The notes beneath the pieces were generated by a model. It saw only the letters and a program-made list of their open reading frames with translations, made no database searches and had not been told where the DNA came from. A DNA stretch of 64,000 bases from an uncultured Oscillibacter sp. GTDB lineage: Bacteria; Bacillota; Clostridia; Oscillospirales; Oscillospiraceae. The stretch lies in the NCBI GenBank assembly GCA_934574045.1, contig CAKTMK010000006.1, positions 1-64,000 on the forward strand, in the 5' to 3' direction. The position numbers were made by a program, and so were the translations under genes. Positions within the stretch are counted from its first letter, which is position 1. Each line of letters begins with the position of its first letter. This document shows positions 30,580 through 39,183 of this stretch, one piece after another.

Positions 30580-30771
30580 TCAGGAACGTCCGCCGTCCGG
30601 TCCGCGCCAAAGCTCCGGCGTCAGCCATGCAAAGAGCAGGCCGGACGGGACTGCGGCCAGCAGGCCGATCCCCTCCAGCGCCCACGCCGCCGCCAGTCCC
30701 GCCGCCAGCGCCAGAGCACCCAGCGCCGTCCGGGCGCAAACGCCCAACCGCCGGTGCTTTCTCCGGTCCAT
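30580..30771 (-). CDS. Small membrane protein, 63 residues
   Basis: Not recognised. A basic start (MDRRKHRRLG) is followed by two hydrophobic segments at about 14-32 and 35-52, then WRGPDGGRS. GGGGAGG lies 8 nt upstream of the ATG, which is the main reason to accept it. The pattern resembles small two-span proteins of unknown role. There is no operon partner. Confidence 0.5.
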   Translation of the reverse strand: MDRRKHRRLGVCARTALGALALAAGLAAAWALEGIGLLAAVPSGLLFAWLTPELWRGPDGGRS

Positions 30772-30892
30772 CGCGCCGCCTCCCCTCTCCGCCCGCGGGC
30801 GGTCGGCCTTATTCTAAGCGGGGACGGGCGCGGGAACTGTCGAACCGTGTCGGACGGCGGCGGCCGGGACGGAAATTTTTTCAAATCGAGGA

Positions 30893-30921
30893 TTGACAAT
30901 CCAAGTTTATTGTACTAGTAT
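30893..30921 (+). promoter_or_regulatory. Promoter of the M13 peptidase gene
   Basis: TTGACA, 17 nt, TAGTAT in a short AT-rich patch, 63 nt before the TTG start. Confidence 0.85.
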
Positions 30922-30983
30922 TATAAGACACTTAGCCGCGCGGACGCACCGGCCCGCGTGAGAGAGGAACGGAGGAAATCAAA

Positions 30984-33329
30984 TTGAGTACCAGAAAACG
31001 CATTGCATCCGCGCTGACCGCCGCGGTCATGCTGGTCTCGTCCGCGCAGGCGGCGCTGGCCGCAGAGACGGGCTGGCTGACCCGCGGCGAGGCGGCGGCC
31101 ATGCTGATCGCCGCGGCGGACGACTATAATCCCGGCGTTCAGAAAACGAACATCCTGAAGGGCTATTCCGACGGAAGCCTGCACGAGGAGCGCCCCGTCA
31201 CCCGCGCGCAGGCGCTGGTGATGCTGCGCCGCGCCTTCGGCGGGGAGCTGCCCCAGCCCGTGGGCGACAACGCCCGCAGCGGGTATTCCAGCGCCAACTT
31301 CACAGATCTGCCCGCGTGGGCGGCGGAGGATCTGCAGGACGTGCTGTCCACCGGCATCGTCGCCGGGACCACGGCCACCACCTTCTCCCCCAGCAGCTAC
31401 GTGACCGAAAGCCAGATGGAGCGGTTCATCCAGCGGGTCTACACGCTGGAGGGCACCAACCTGAAGGACGACTTTTACGCGGCCATCAACAAGCAGGCAC
31501 TGGACGCCAGCGTGATCCAGCCGGGCTATACCGGCTCCGGCTCGTTCAACGATCTGGCCATCTCAGTCAACCAGCAGGTGGCGCAGCTCATCCGCGAGGC
31601 CGTCGTCTCCCCCAAGACGGAGGGTGAGCGGAAGATCTCCGCGCTGTATCAGAACATCATGAACCAGACCGCCCGGGATCAGGCGGGCATCGCTCCCATC
31701 AAGCCCTATCTGGACGCCGTGGCCGCGGCCAAGTCGCTGGACGAGCTGATGGCGGTCCATCTGCGCGTCCAGCAGGAGCTGAACGCCGGCCTGCTGGTGG
31801 GCTTCGGCCTGACCATCGACGCCAAGGATAGCAGCGTGTATGACCTGACCTTCAGCTCGCTGAGCGCGTCTCTGGGCCAGAGCGGCTACGCCGGGGCGAC
31901 AGAGGGCCAGAAGGCGGCCTATCTCGCCTACGCCGCGGAGCTGTGCCGCCTGATCGGCGACTCGGACGCCGACGCCGCGGCCCACGCCCAGCAGATCTGG
32001 GATCTGGAAGCCGCCATTGCCGCCAAGTCCCTGACCAATCAGGAGCTGTACGATGTGGACAAGACCTATAATCTCTACACGATGAAGCAGCTTCAGAACC
32101 TGTTCCCCCACGTGGACCTGAACGCCGTATTCGCCCAGACCGGCCTGACCCAGACCGACCGCATCGTCGTCGGCGACGTGGGCGAGCTGGAGGCCGCCGC
32201 GGCCTATTTTGACGAGGCGCACCTGCCGCTGCTCAAGACCTACTGCCGCTTTGCGCTGGCCTCCTCCTTCGGCGAACTGCTCAACCACGAGTTCACCGAC
32301 GCGCAGCAGGCGGCATACGCCGGCGTATCCGGCAGTCTCACGCTGGAGGAGACGGCGGCGCAGTACGTGCAGGCCATGATGAGCGACTATCTGGGCAAGG
32401 CATATGTAGACCGCCACTTCTCTGCCAAGGCCAAGGCCGACGTGGAAAAGATGGTGCGGGATATGCTGGCGGTGTACCGCCAGCGCATCCAGAACCTGAC
32501 GTGGATGCAGGACGAGACGAAGGCGCAGGCCATCGGCAAGCTGGACGCCATGAAGATCAACATCGGCTATCCCGACGTGTGGCAGGACGATCTGAAAAAC
32601 GTCTCCTTCCTGACCGTGGAGCAGGGCGGCAGCTTTTTTGAAAACATCCGGGCGATCAGTCTGGCCTCCCACGATCTGGCCATCAAGATGCAGCGCGACG
32701 GTGTGGACCGCACCCGCTGGCTCATGACGCCGGACACGGTGAACGCCTGCTACGATCAGACGGAGAACTCCATCACCTTCCCCGCCGCGATCCTCCAGCC
32801 GCCGTTCTACGACGTGAACGCCTCCTATGAGCAGAACCTCGGCTCCATCGGCTACGTCATCGCCCACGAGATCACCCACGCCTTTGACAACAACGGCGCC
32901 AAGTACGACAAGAACGGCAACGCCGCCGACTGGTGGACGGCGGAGGACTACGCCGCGTTCCAGAAGCTGTGCGGCCGCGTGGTGGAGCTGTACGACGGGC
33001 AGGAGATCGCGCCGGGCATCACCTGCAACGGAACGCTCACCCTGTCTGAGAACATCGCGGATCTCGGCTCCATGGCCTGCCTCACGGAGCTGGAGAGCAA
33101 GCGTCCCGCCCCGGACTACGCCGCACTCTACACCGCGGCGGCAAAGATCTGGTGCTCCAGCTACTCCCGGGAGATGAAGCAGTATCTGACTCAGGTGGAC
33201 GTTCACTCCCCGGATAAGCTGCGGGGCAGCTTGGTCCTTCAGAACTTCCAGCAGTTCTACGACGCCTTCGGCATCAAGGAGGGCGACGGGATGTGGCTGG
33301 CGCCGCAGGACCGGGTCGTGATCTGGTAA
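30984..33329 (+). CDS. Exported M13 (neprilysin-like) metallopeptidase with N-terminal SLH-like repeats
   Basis: A 781-residue secreted peptidase. TTG start with GGAGG 8 nt upstream; the signal peptide probably ends at AQAALAAE (about residue 27). Residues 28-145 carry two or more S-layer-homology-like units (LTRGEAAAMLIAA, KGYSDGSLHEERPVTRAQALVML, TGIVAGTTATTFSPSSYVTESQ), which would hold it to the cell wall. The M13 N-domain runs from about 155 to 560. The zinc site HEITH is at 628-632, with the third ligand in ENIAD (E689), and the C-terminus GMWLAPQDRVVIW is slightly shortened against the usual CxVW ending. It should cut peptides outside the cell. Confidence 0.93.
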   Translation: MSTRKRIASALTAAVMLVSSAQAALAAETGWLTRGEAAAMLIAAADDYNPGVQKTNILKGYSDGSLHEERPVTRAQALVMLRRAFGGELPQPVGDNARSGYSSANFTDLPAWAAEDLQDVLSTGIVAGTTATTFSPSSYVTESQMERFIQRVYTLEGTNLKDDFYAAINKQALDASVIQPGYTGSGSFNDLAISVNQQVAQLIREAVVSPKTEGERKISALYQNIMNQTARDQAGIAPIKPYLDAVAAAKSLDELMAVHLRVQQELNAGLLVGFGLTIDAKDSSVYDLTFSSLSASLGQSGYAGATEGQKAAYLAYAAELCRLIGDSDADAAAHAQQIWDLEAAIAAKSLTNQELYDVDKTYNLYTMKQLQNLFPHVDLNAVFAQTGLTQTDRIVVGDVGELEAAAAYFDEAHLPLLKTYCRFALASSFGELLNHEFTDAQQAAYAGVSGSLTLEETAAQYVQAMMSDYLGKAYVDRHFSAKAKADVEKMVRDMLAVYRQRIQNLTWMQDETKAQAIGKLDAMKINIGYPDVWQDDLKNVSFLTVEQGGSFFENIRAISLASHDLAIKMQRDGVDRTRWLMTPDTVNACYDQTENSITFPAAILQPPFYDVNASYEQNLGSIGYVIAHEITHAFDNNGAKYDKNGNAADWWTAEDYAAFQKLCGRVVELYDGQEIAPGITCNGTLTLSENIADLGSMACLTELESKRPAPDYAALYTAAAKIWCSSYSREMKQYLTQVDVHSPDKLRGSLVLQNFQQFYDAFGIKEGDGMWLAPQDRVVIW

Positions 33330-33370
33330 GTCCGCAGGACCCGCCGGGCCGATCCCGCGACCAGAAGCCA

Positions 33371-33407
33371 AACAGGACCTCGGACAGCAGTCCGAGGTCC
33401 TGTTTTT
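33371..33407 (+). terminator. Terminator of the M13 peptidase gene
   Basis: AACAGGACCTCGGAC pairs with GTCCGAGGTCCTGTT around AGCA and ends in five T. Confidence 0.92.
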
Positions 33408-33426
33408 CACTCCGCCCGCAGGCGGG

Positions 33427-33463
33427 AAAAAACGCTGCGGCGGGATGATCCCGCCGCAGCGTT
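33427..33463 (-). terminator. Terminator of the nfnAB operon
   Basis: AACGCTGCGGCGGGAT pairs with its complement around one base. The minus strand then has six T. Confidence 0.9.
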
Positions 33464-33487
33464 TCGGTTTTTCAGGCTATGCAGCGC

Positions 33488-34873
33488 TCAGCGCTTGCTC
33501 AGCTCCTCGTCGATGGCCTTGGCGGCAGTCTTGCCGGCTCCCATGGCCAGAATGACGGTGGCCGCGCCGGTGACGGCGTCACCGCCGGCATAGACGCTCT
33601 TGCGGGAGGTCAGGCCGTCCTCGTTGACCACGATGCCGCCCTTCTTGTTGACCTCCAGACCCTCGGTGGTAGACTTGATGAGGGGGTTGGGGCTGGTGCC
33701 CAGCGCCATGATGACGCAGTCCACCTCCATGTCAAACTCGCTGCCCGGGATCTCCACGGGGCGGCGGCGACCGGAGGCGTCCGGCTCGCCCAGCTCCATC
33801 TTGATGCAGCGGATGGCGCGGACATTGTCGTCCTCGTCGGCAAGGATCTCCACGGGGTTGTTGAGCGTGTCGAAGATCACGCCCTCCTCCTGCGCGTGCT
33901 CCACCTCTTCATGACGGGCGGGCAGCTCCTCCATGCCGCGGCGGTAGACGATGTGGACCTCGGCGCCCAGACGCTTGGAGCAGCGGGCCGCGTCCATGGC
34001 CACGTTGCCGCCGCCGATCACGGCCACCTTCTTCGGGTGGACGATGGGCGTGTCGGAGTCGGGCCGGTACGCCTTCATCAGGTTGATGCGGGTCAGGAAC
34101 TCGTTGGCGGAGAGAACGCCCTTGTAGTTGATGCCGGGGATGTTCATGAACATGGGCAGGCCCGCGCCGGAGCCGATGAACACGGCCTCAAAGCCCTCCT
34201 GCTCCATCAGTTCGTCGATGGAGATGGTGCGGCCCACCACGGTGTCCGTGGCGATGGTCACGCCCAGCGCCTTCAGCCCGTCCACTTCCTTCTGGACGAT
34301 GGCCTTGGGCAGACGGAACTCGGGGATGCCGTACACCAGCACGCCGCCGGCCAGATGCAGCGCCTCGAACACGGTGACCTCATAGCCCTTGCGCGCCAGA
34401 TCGCCGGCGCAGGTCAGGCCGGAGGGGCCGGAGCCGATCACAGCCACCTTGTGGCCGTTGGGCGCGGGCTTCTCCGCGGGAGCGGAGGCGTTGGCGTTGT
34501 GCCAGTCGGCCACGAAGCGCTCCAGACGGCCGATGCCCACCGGCTCACCCTTGATGCCGCGGACGCAGTGCTTTTCGCACTGGTTCTCCTGCGGGCAGAC
34601 GCGGCCGCACACGGCGGGCAGCGCGGAGGTGTTGGAGATGATCTGATAGGCCTCCTCAAAGTTGCCCTTGGCCACCTCGGCGATGAAATCGGGGATATGT
34701 ACCATAACGGGGCAGCCGGTCATGCAGGGGCGGTTCTTGCAGTTCAGGCAGCGCTGCGCCTCGTCCAGCGCCATTTCCTTGGTATAACCCAGCGTGACCT
34801 CGTCAAAGTTCTTGTTGCGGACATCCGGCTCCTGAGAGGGCATGGGGTTCTTCTTCAAGCTCATATTCGCCAT
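33488..34873 (-). CDS. nfnB: NADH-dependent reduced ferredoxin:NADP+ oxidoreductase, large subunit (GltA/NfnB)
   Basis: A 461-residue iron-sulfur flavoprotein, also annotated gltA. The N-terminal cluster cysteines read CLNCKNRPCMTGCPV near 42-55 and CGRVCPQENQCEKHCVRG near 89-106. FAD loop VAVIGSGPSGLTCAGDLA near 143, NADP loop VAVIGGGNVAMDAARCSKRLG near 277, and VYAGGDAVTGAATVILAMGAGK near 425 complete it. Known NfnAB couples NADH and reduced ferredoxin oxidation to NADP+ reduction by electron bifurcation. It starts 3 nt after nfnA. The pair could instead work as a sulfide dehydrogenase; sequence alone cannot separate these. Confidence 0.92.
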   Translation of the reverse strand: MANMSLKKNPMPSQEPDVRNKNFDEVTLGYTKEMALDEAQRCLNCKNRPCMTGCPVMVHIPDFIAEVAKGNFEEAYQIISNTSALPAVCGRVCPQENQCEKHCVRGIKGEPVGIGRLERFVADWHNANASAPAEKPAPNGHKVAVIGSGPSGLTCAGDLARKGYEVTVFEALHLAGGVLVYGIPEFRLPKAIVQKEVDGLKALGVTIATDTVVGRTISIDELMEQEGFEAVFIGSGAGLPMFMNIPGINYKGVLSANEFLTRINLMKAYRPDSDTPIVHPKKVAVIGGGNVAMDAARCSKRLGAEVHIVYRRGMEELPARHEEVEHAQEEGVIFDTLNNPVEILADEDDNVRAIRCIKMELGEPDASGRRRPVEIPGSEFDMEVDCVIMALGTSPNPLIKSTTEGLEVNKKGGIVVNEDGLTSRKSVYAGGDAVTGAATVILAMGAGKTAAKAIDEELSKR

Positions 34874-34876
34874 GAT

Positions 34877-35719
34877 TCAGTTGGCCTCCTTCTTGAACAG
34901 GTTGCAGACTTCTTCGTGCTTGTGCATCTCAAACTCGCGGTACATCTGGTTGCGCTTGACAGCCAGATCCCAGTCGACCTTGAACCCGTCGAAGTCGGGG
35001 CCGTCCACGCAGGCGAACTTCATCTCGCCGCCCACGCTCAGCCGGCAGCCGCCGCACATGCCCGTGCCGTCGATCATGATGGGACTCATGGAGACGGTGG
35101 TGGGGATGCCGTAGGGCTGGGTGGTCTTGCAGACGAACTTCATCATAATCATGGGGCCGATGGCGAAGATCTCGTCGTACTGATTTCCGGCGTCGATCAG
35201 CTCCTTCAGCGCGTCGGTGACCATGCCCTTCTGGCCGTAAGAGCCGTCGTCGGTGCAGACCTTCAGGATGGAGGAGGAGGACTTGAACTTGTCCTCCAGA
35301 ATGACCAGATCCTTATTCTTGAAGCCGATGACCGCGTGGACCTCCGCGCCGTCGTCATGGAACTTCTTCAGAACGGGATACGCGATGGCGCAGCCCACGC
35401 CGCCGCCGACCACGCAGACCTTTTTCTTTCCGGCGGTCTCGGTGGCCTTGCCCAGCGGGCCGACAAAGTCCTGCAGGCAGTCGCCCTCGTTCAGATGGTT
35501 CAGCTTTTCCGTGGTGGCGCCGACGATCTGGACGATGATGCTCACGGTGCCCTTTTCCCGGTCGTAATCATGGATCGTCAGGGGGACGCGCTCGCCGTTT
35601 TCATCCACGCGCAGGATGATGAACTGGCCGGGCTGAGCCTTCCGGGCGATCATGGGGGCTTCGATCTCAAAGAGCACGACGGTGGGTTTGAGCGCCTCTT
35701 TTCTCACGATACGAAACAT
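34877..35719 (-). CDS. nfnA: Nfn/SudB-type FAD/NAD-binding small subunit
   Basis: A 280-residue ferredoxin-NADP reductase-fold protein. FRIVRKEALKPTVVLFEIEAPMIARKAQPGQFIILRVDE opens the FAD domain; VPLTIHDYD holds the flavin. VCVVGGGVGCAIAYPVLK near 101 is the NAD loop, and the C-terminal MCGGCRLSVGGEMKFACVDGPDFDG near 222-246 carries the [2Fe-2S] cysteines, as in dihydroorotate dehydrogenase B electron-transfer subunits. It forms the NfnAB complex with the following gene. The operon has its own promoter 90 nt upstream and lies downstream of a Crp/Fnr regulator gene. Confidence 0.92.
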   Translation of the reverse strand: MFRIVRKEALKPTVVLFEIEAPMIARKAQPGQFIILRVDENGERVPLTIHDYDREKGTVSIIVQIVGATTEKLNHLNEGDCLQDFVGPLGKATETAGKKKVCVVGGGVGCAIAYPVLKKFHDDGAEVHAVIGFKNKDLVILEDKFKSSSSILKVCTDDGSYGQKGMVTDALKELIDAGNQYDEIFAIGPMIMMKFVCKTTQPYGIPTTVSMSPIMIDGTGMCGGCRLSVGGEMKFACVDGPDFDGFKVDWDLAVKRNQMYREFEMHKHEEVCNLFKKEAN

Positions 35720-35811
35720 AGTTCTCCTTCTTTCCTCATATTGCTGTGCGTTGGGGCTGGCGCACCCTCGGTATCCGAAGGGCGATACGCCGGTGACAAC
35801 ATACCTTCCTT

Positions 35812-35840
35812 AGAATAGCACACGGACCCCGGCGCGTCAA
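35812..35840 (-). promoter_or_regulatory. Promoter of nfnAB
   Basis: TTGACG, 17 nt, TATTCT on the minus strand, about 93 nt before the nfnA start. Confidence 0.8.
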
Positions 35841-35860
35841 ATCAATTCCCCTGTCCAAAC

Positions 35861-35874
35861 GTCAAAAATTTGAC
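35861..35874. promoter_or_regulatory. Palindrome upstream of the nfnAB promoter
   Basis: GTCAAA, AA, TTTGAC: perfect 6-bp arms, starting 21 nt upstream of the -35 box. The position suits an activator. The adjacent Crp/Fnr-family gene is an obvious candidate to bind it, but this is inference. Confidence 0.5.
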
Positions 35875-35996
35875 AATATTTTTGTAGCATTCGTAGACAA
35901 CCAAAAAAGCAACCGATTTCTCGAAGTCTTTCGTTCAAAAATGCAGGTTTCAGCATTTTTGCCTGCATTTCTGATGGCCGTTCCGCATCATTCCGG

Positions 35997-36656
35997 TCAT
36001 TCCAGAAGCGTCACGTCCCGCCCGTCCGTGCGGATGACGCCCTCCTCCCGCAGATGCTTCATCTCCCGCATCATGGCGCTGCGGTCGGCGGCAATATAAT
36101 CGGCCAGCATGCTCAGGGAAAAGGGCAGCGTAAAGGCGTTCTTCCCGGTCTTTTCCGCCTGCTGGCGGAAAAAGCAGAGGAGCTTTTCCCGGATGGAGCG
36201 CCGGGAGAGCACATCCACCCGGGCCGTCAGGGACTGGGCCTTTTCGGTGATGAGCCGCAGCATATTCTGCACCAGCATGCTGTGGTGCTCGCAGGCCCGC
36301 TCGCACCGCTTGAGGATGTGGGGGTAGTCGATGTACAGGATCTCGCAGGGCGTCCGGCAGACCACCTCCAGACTGTCGCCGCTGCCGCCGGCAAAGTCCA
36401 GACTGCGGCCGAACACGCTGCCCGCCCGCAGATCCTCCAGCACGGTGGCCACGCCCTCCTCGTCGATGCGCAGCAGCGACGCCGTGCCCCGCTCCAGAAC
36501 GCCCACCTGCGCCCCGCCCCGGGCAAAGTCATAGGCCACGTCCTCCGGCCGGTACGTTTTCTGGACCGCCTGAAAGCAGTCGATCATCCGGAGATAGCTT
36601 TCATAGCTGATCCCGTCGAACAGGGGGCTTTGCTTCAATTCCTGCGGTGAGAGCAT
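35997..36656 (-). CDS. Crp/Fnr family transcriptional regulator
   Basis: A 219-residue regulator. Residues 10-125 are a cyclic-nucleotide-binding-fold sensor (VGVLERGTASLLRIDEEGVATVLEDLRAGSVFGRSLDF). A dimer helix follows, and a C-terminal HTH (LPFSLSMLADYIAADRSAMMREMKHLREEGVI) completes it. There is no N-terminal Cys cluster of FNR type and no clear cAMP-binding RxS motif, so the signal is unknown. The gene points toward nfnAB 277 nt away, and a palindrome lies in that gap. Confidence 0.92.
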   Translation of the reverse strand: MLSPQELKQSPLFDGISYESYLRMIDCFQAVQKTYRPEDVAYDFARGGAQVGVLERGTASLLRIDEEGVATVLEDLRAGSVFGRSLDFAGGSGDSLEVVCRTPCEILYIDYPHILKRCERACEHHSMLVQNMLRLITEKAQSLTARVDVLSRRSIREKLLCFFRQQAEKTGKNAFTLPFSLSMLADYIAADRSAMMREMKHLREEGVIRTDGRDVTLLE

Positions 36657-36799
36657 CCCGATCCCTCCGATGCCGTCCGGCGCGGGGCCGGGCGCGATTT
36701 AAAGATTTGTTCACCAATGTGTGGAAAATATCCGGTATAGTAAAGGTATAAACGCCGGCGGCATCCGCCCGCCCGCAACTGATGAAAAGGGGTATCCAT

Positions 36800-37249
36800 G
36801 TGAATATCGCCTATTTTCTGACGCCGAAAAACGACGTGGCCTATCTTTACGACGACTTCACATTCCGTCAGGGACTGGAAAAAATGCGGCGGCACGGCTA
36901 TTCCGCCATTCCCGTGATCGCCCGGGACGGCACGTACCGCGGCACCGTCAGCGAGGGGGACTTCCTCTGGCGCATTCTGGACGCGGAGCCGCTGATGGGC
37001 GTTCCGCCCACCATGAAGTCCACGGAAAAGCTCCTCGTGGAGGACATCCTGCGCAGCGGCGCCTATCCCCCCGTTCGCATTACCGCGTCCATGGAGCATC
37101 TTCTCACCTGCGCGATGAACCAGAACTTCGTCCCCGTGGTGGACGATCTGGACAAGTTCATCGGCATCGTCACCCGAAAGAACCTGATGTGCCGCCTGCC
37201 GGAGCTGGCGGAGCTTCCCGCTCTTTCCCATCTGAAAAAGATCGTCTGA
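36800..37249 (+). CDS. CBS-domain pair protein
   Basis: A 149-residue cytosolic protein made only of two CBS motifs: residues 12-60 (YLYDDFTFRQGLEKMRRHGYSAIPVIARDGTYRGTVSEGDFLW) and 80-135 (PPVRITASMEHLLTCAMNQNFVPVVDDLDKFIGIVTRKNLM). Such pairs bind adenosine nucleotides. GTG at 36800 is preferred over an ATG at 36782 because AAAAGGGG then lies 7 nt upstream. Target unknown. Own terminator. Confidence 0.9.
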   Translation: MNIAYFLTPKNDVAYLYDDFTFRQGLEKMRRHGYSAIPVIARDGTYRGTVSEGDFLWRILDAEPLMGVPPTMKSTEKLLVEDILRSGAYPPVRITASMEHLLTCAMNQNFVPVVDDLDKFIGIVTRKNLMCRLPELAELPALSHLKKIV

Positions 37250-37257
37250 ACCCCCGT

Positions 37258-37291
37258 GGGGCGCGGCGCAGGCCGCGCCCCGCGCTTTTTT
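37258..37291 (+). terminator. Terminator of the CBS gene
   Basis: GGGGCGCGGC pairs with GCCGCGCCCC around GCAG, then GCGC and six T. It touches the stop codon of the convergent ABC-F gene. Confidence 0.88.
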
Positions 37292-39069
37292 CAGCTCTGG
37301 GCGTCGATGCGCTCCTTCAGCTCGTTGAGATACATCCAGCGCTCCGTCCGCTCCTCCAGCCGCGCGTTCAGCTCGTCCTGCCGCTGCGTCAGCTCCTGAA
37401 GGCGCACGTAGTCGCTGCCGCAGGCGCTCATGGCGGTGGCGTTCTCCTTCAGCGCTGTCTCCAGCTCGGCCAGCTCGCCGTCGATGGTGTCAAACTCCCG
37501 CTGCTCCTTGAACGTGAACTTCAGCTTCTTCTCCCGGGGGCGGCGGGTGTCCTCCCGCTCCGGCTTTTCCGCCGGGGGCGGGGCCGCCTGCTCCCGGCGC
37601 TTGCGGGCGTAGTCCGACCAGTTTCCGGTGTACCGCTCCACCGCGCCGTTCCCCTCCACGGCGAAGATCTGCCCCGCCAGCTTGTCCAGAAAGAACCGGT
37701 CGTGGGACACCGCCAGGATCGGGCCGGGGAACGTGTCCAGATAGTCCTCCAGAATGGAGAGGGTGGTCACGTCCAGATCATTGGTCGGCTCGTCCAGCAG
37801 CAGCACGTTCGGCGCGGACATCAGCACGCTGAGCAGGTACAGCCGCCGCCGCTCGCCGCCGGAGAGCTTTCCGATGGGGACGGACTGAAGCTCCGGCGGA
37901 AACAGGAAGCGCTCCATCATATCCTTGGCGGAGAGAACGCCCTCCTCCGTTTTCACCGCGTCGGAGATGCCGCGGATGAAGTCGTACACCCGCTGGGTCA
38001 GGTCCAGCTCCCGCCCCTCCTGCGAAAAGTACCCCAGACGCACGGTGGAGCCAACGTCCACCGTGCCGGAGTCCGGCGCCAGCCGCCCCGCGATCAGGTT
38101 GAGCAGGGTGGATTTCCCCGCGCCGTTGCGGCCCACGATGCCGATGCGGTCGTCCCGCAGGATGCCGTAGGAAAAATGGCTCAGCACGCTCCGCCCGTCA
38201 AAGGACTTGGACACGTCGTTCAGCTCGATGATCTTCTTTCCCAGCCGGCTGGAGGACGCCGTGAGCTGCACCGCCGCGTCCGTCTCCGGCGCGGCCTGAT
38301 CCCGCAGCGCCTCATACCGCTCGATCCGGTCCCGGCTCTTGGTGGTCCGGGCGCGGCAGCCCCGCATGATCCACTCCCGCTCCGTGCGCAGGATCGCCTG
38401 CCGCTTGCGCTCGCCCGCCTGCGCCATCTCGGCCCGCTGAGCCTTCAGCTCCAGATATTTGGAGTAATTCGCCTCGTAGTGATAGAGCTTGGCGTGGTCC
38501 AGCTCCGTGATGTGGTTGGCAGCCCGCTCCAGAAAATAGCGGTCGTGGGTCACCATGATAAGCCCGCCCGTCCATTTCCGCAGCCGCTCCTCCAGCCACG
38601 CCACCATCTCGGTGTCCAGATGGTTGGTCGGCTCGTCCAGGATCAGAACGTCCGCCGGGTGGATCAGCGCCGCCGCCAGCGCCACGCGCTTGCGCTGCCC
38701 GCCGGAAAGCGTTCCGATCCGCTGGGCGGTGTCCGCGATGCCGAGACGGCTGAGCATGGCCTTGGCCTCGTACTCGTTCAGCGCCCGGAACTCCGCCGGA
38801 AAGCTGAGGAACACCTGCTCCAGCACCGTGGCGTTTTCATCCATCTGCGGGTTCTGGGGAAGGAAGCTGACCTGCACGTTGGGATCCCGGCGGACCGTTC
38901 CGCCGTCCGGCTCCAGCTGCCCGGCCAGAACGCGGAGAAAGGTGGACTTGCCCGCGCCGTTCACGCCGACGATGCCCACCTTGTCGCCCTCATTTAAATA
39001 AAGATCCACGTTGTCCAGAAGCTGTCTGGCTCCGAAGTTGATGGAAAGATGCTCTGCGGAAATCAGCAT
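37291..39069 (-). CDS. ABC-F family ATPase (Uup/EttA type)
   Basis: A 592-residue soluble protein with two ABC domains and no membrane segment. First P-loop GVNGAGKST near 37, signature LSGGQRKRV near 123, Walker B ILDEPTNHLD near 143; a linker with REWIMRGCRARTTKSRDRIERYEAL near 232-256. Second P-loop GRNGAGKST near 318, signature LSGGERRRL near 403, Walker B LLDEPTNDLD near 424. The C-terminal coiled coil from about 515 resembles Uup. ABC-F proteins act on the ribosome; some give antibiotic resistance, which cannot be judged here. Confidence 0.93.
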   Translation of the reverse strand: MLISAEHLSINFGARQLLDNVDLYLNEGDKVGIVGVNGAGKSTFLRVLAGQLEPDGGTVRRDPNVQVSFLPQNPQMDENATVLEQVFLSFPAEFRALNEYEAKAMLSRLGIADTAQRIGTLSGGQRKRVALAAALIHPADVLILDEPTNHLDTEMVAWLEERLRKWTGGLIMVTHDRYFLERAANHITELDHAKLYHYEANYSKYLELKAQRAEMAQAGERKRQAILRTEREWIMRGCRARTTKSRDRIERYEALRDQAAPETDAAVQLTASSSRLGKKIIELNDVSKSFDGRSVLSHFSYGILRDDRIGIVGRNGAGKSTLLNLIAGRLAPDSGTVDVGSTVRLGYFSQEGRELDLTQRVYDFIRGISDAVKTEEGVLSAKDMMERFLFPPELQSVPIGKLSGGERRRLYLLSVLMSAPNVLLLDEPTNDLDVTTLSILEDYLDTFPGPILAVSHDRFFLDKLAGQIFAVEGNGAVERYTGNWSDYARKRREQAAPPPAEKPEREDTRRPREKKLKFTFKEQREFDTIDGELAELETALKENATAMSACGSDYVRLQELTQRQDELNARLEERTERWMYLNELKERIDAQS

Positions 39070-39101
39070 ACGCGCCTCCTGCGTTGTGAAAATACAAGGC
39101 T

Positions 39102-39157
39102 ATCATACCACACTTTTCCCCGCCGCGCTATCCTTTCCGGCGGGAGTGTGGTATAAT
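39102..39157. promoter_or_regulatory. Mirror-image divergent -10 regions of ABC-F and RluA-type genes
   Basis: ATACCACAC at 39105-39113 is the inverted copy of GTGTGGTAT at 39146-39154. Each arm leads into its own -10 box: TATGAT on the minus strand and TATAAT on the plus. Both -35 boxes are weak, so a shared factor bound to the arms is possible. Confidence 0.5.
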
Positions 39158-39183
39158 CGGCTCTCAGAAAGGAGGGCAGTCCC

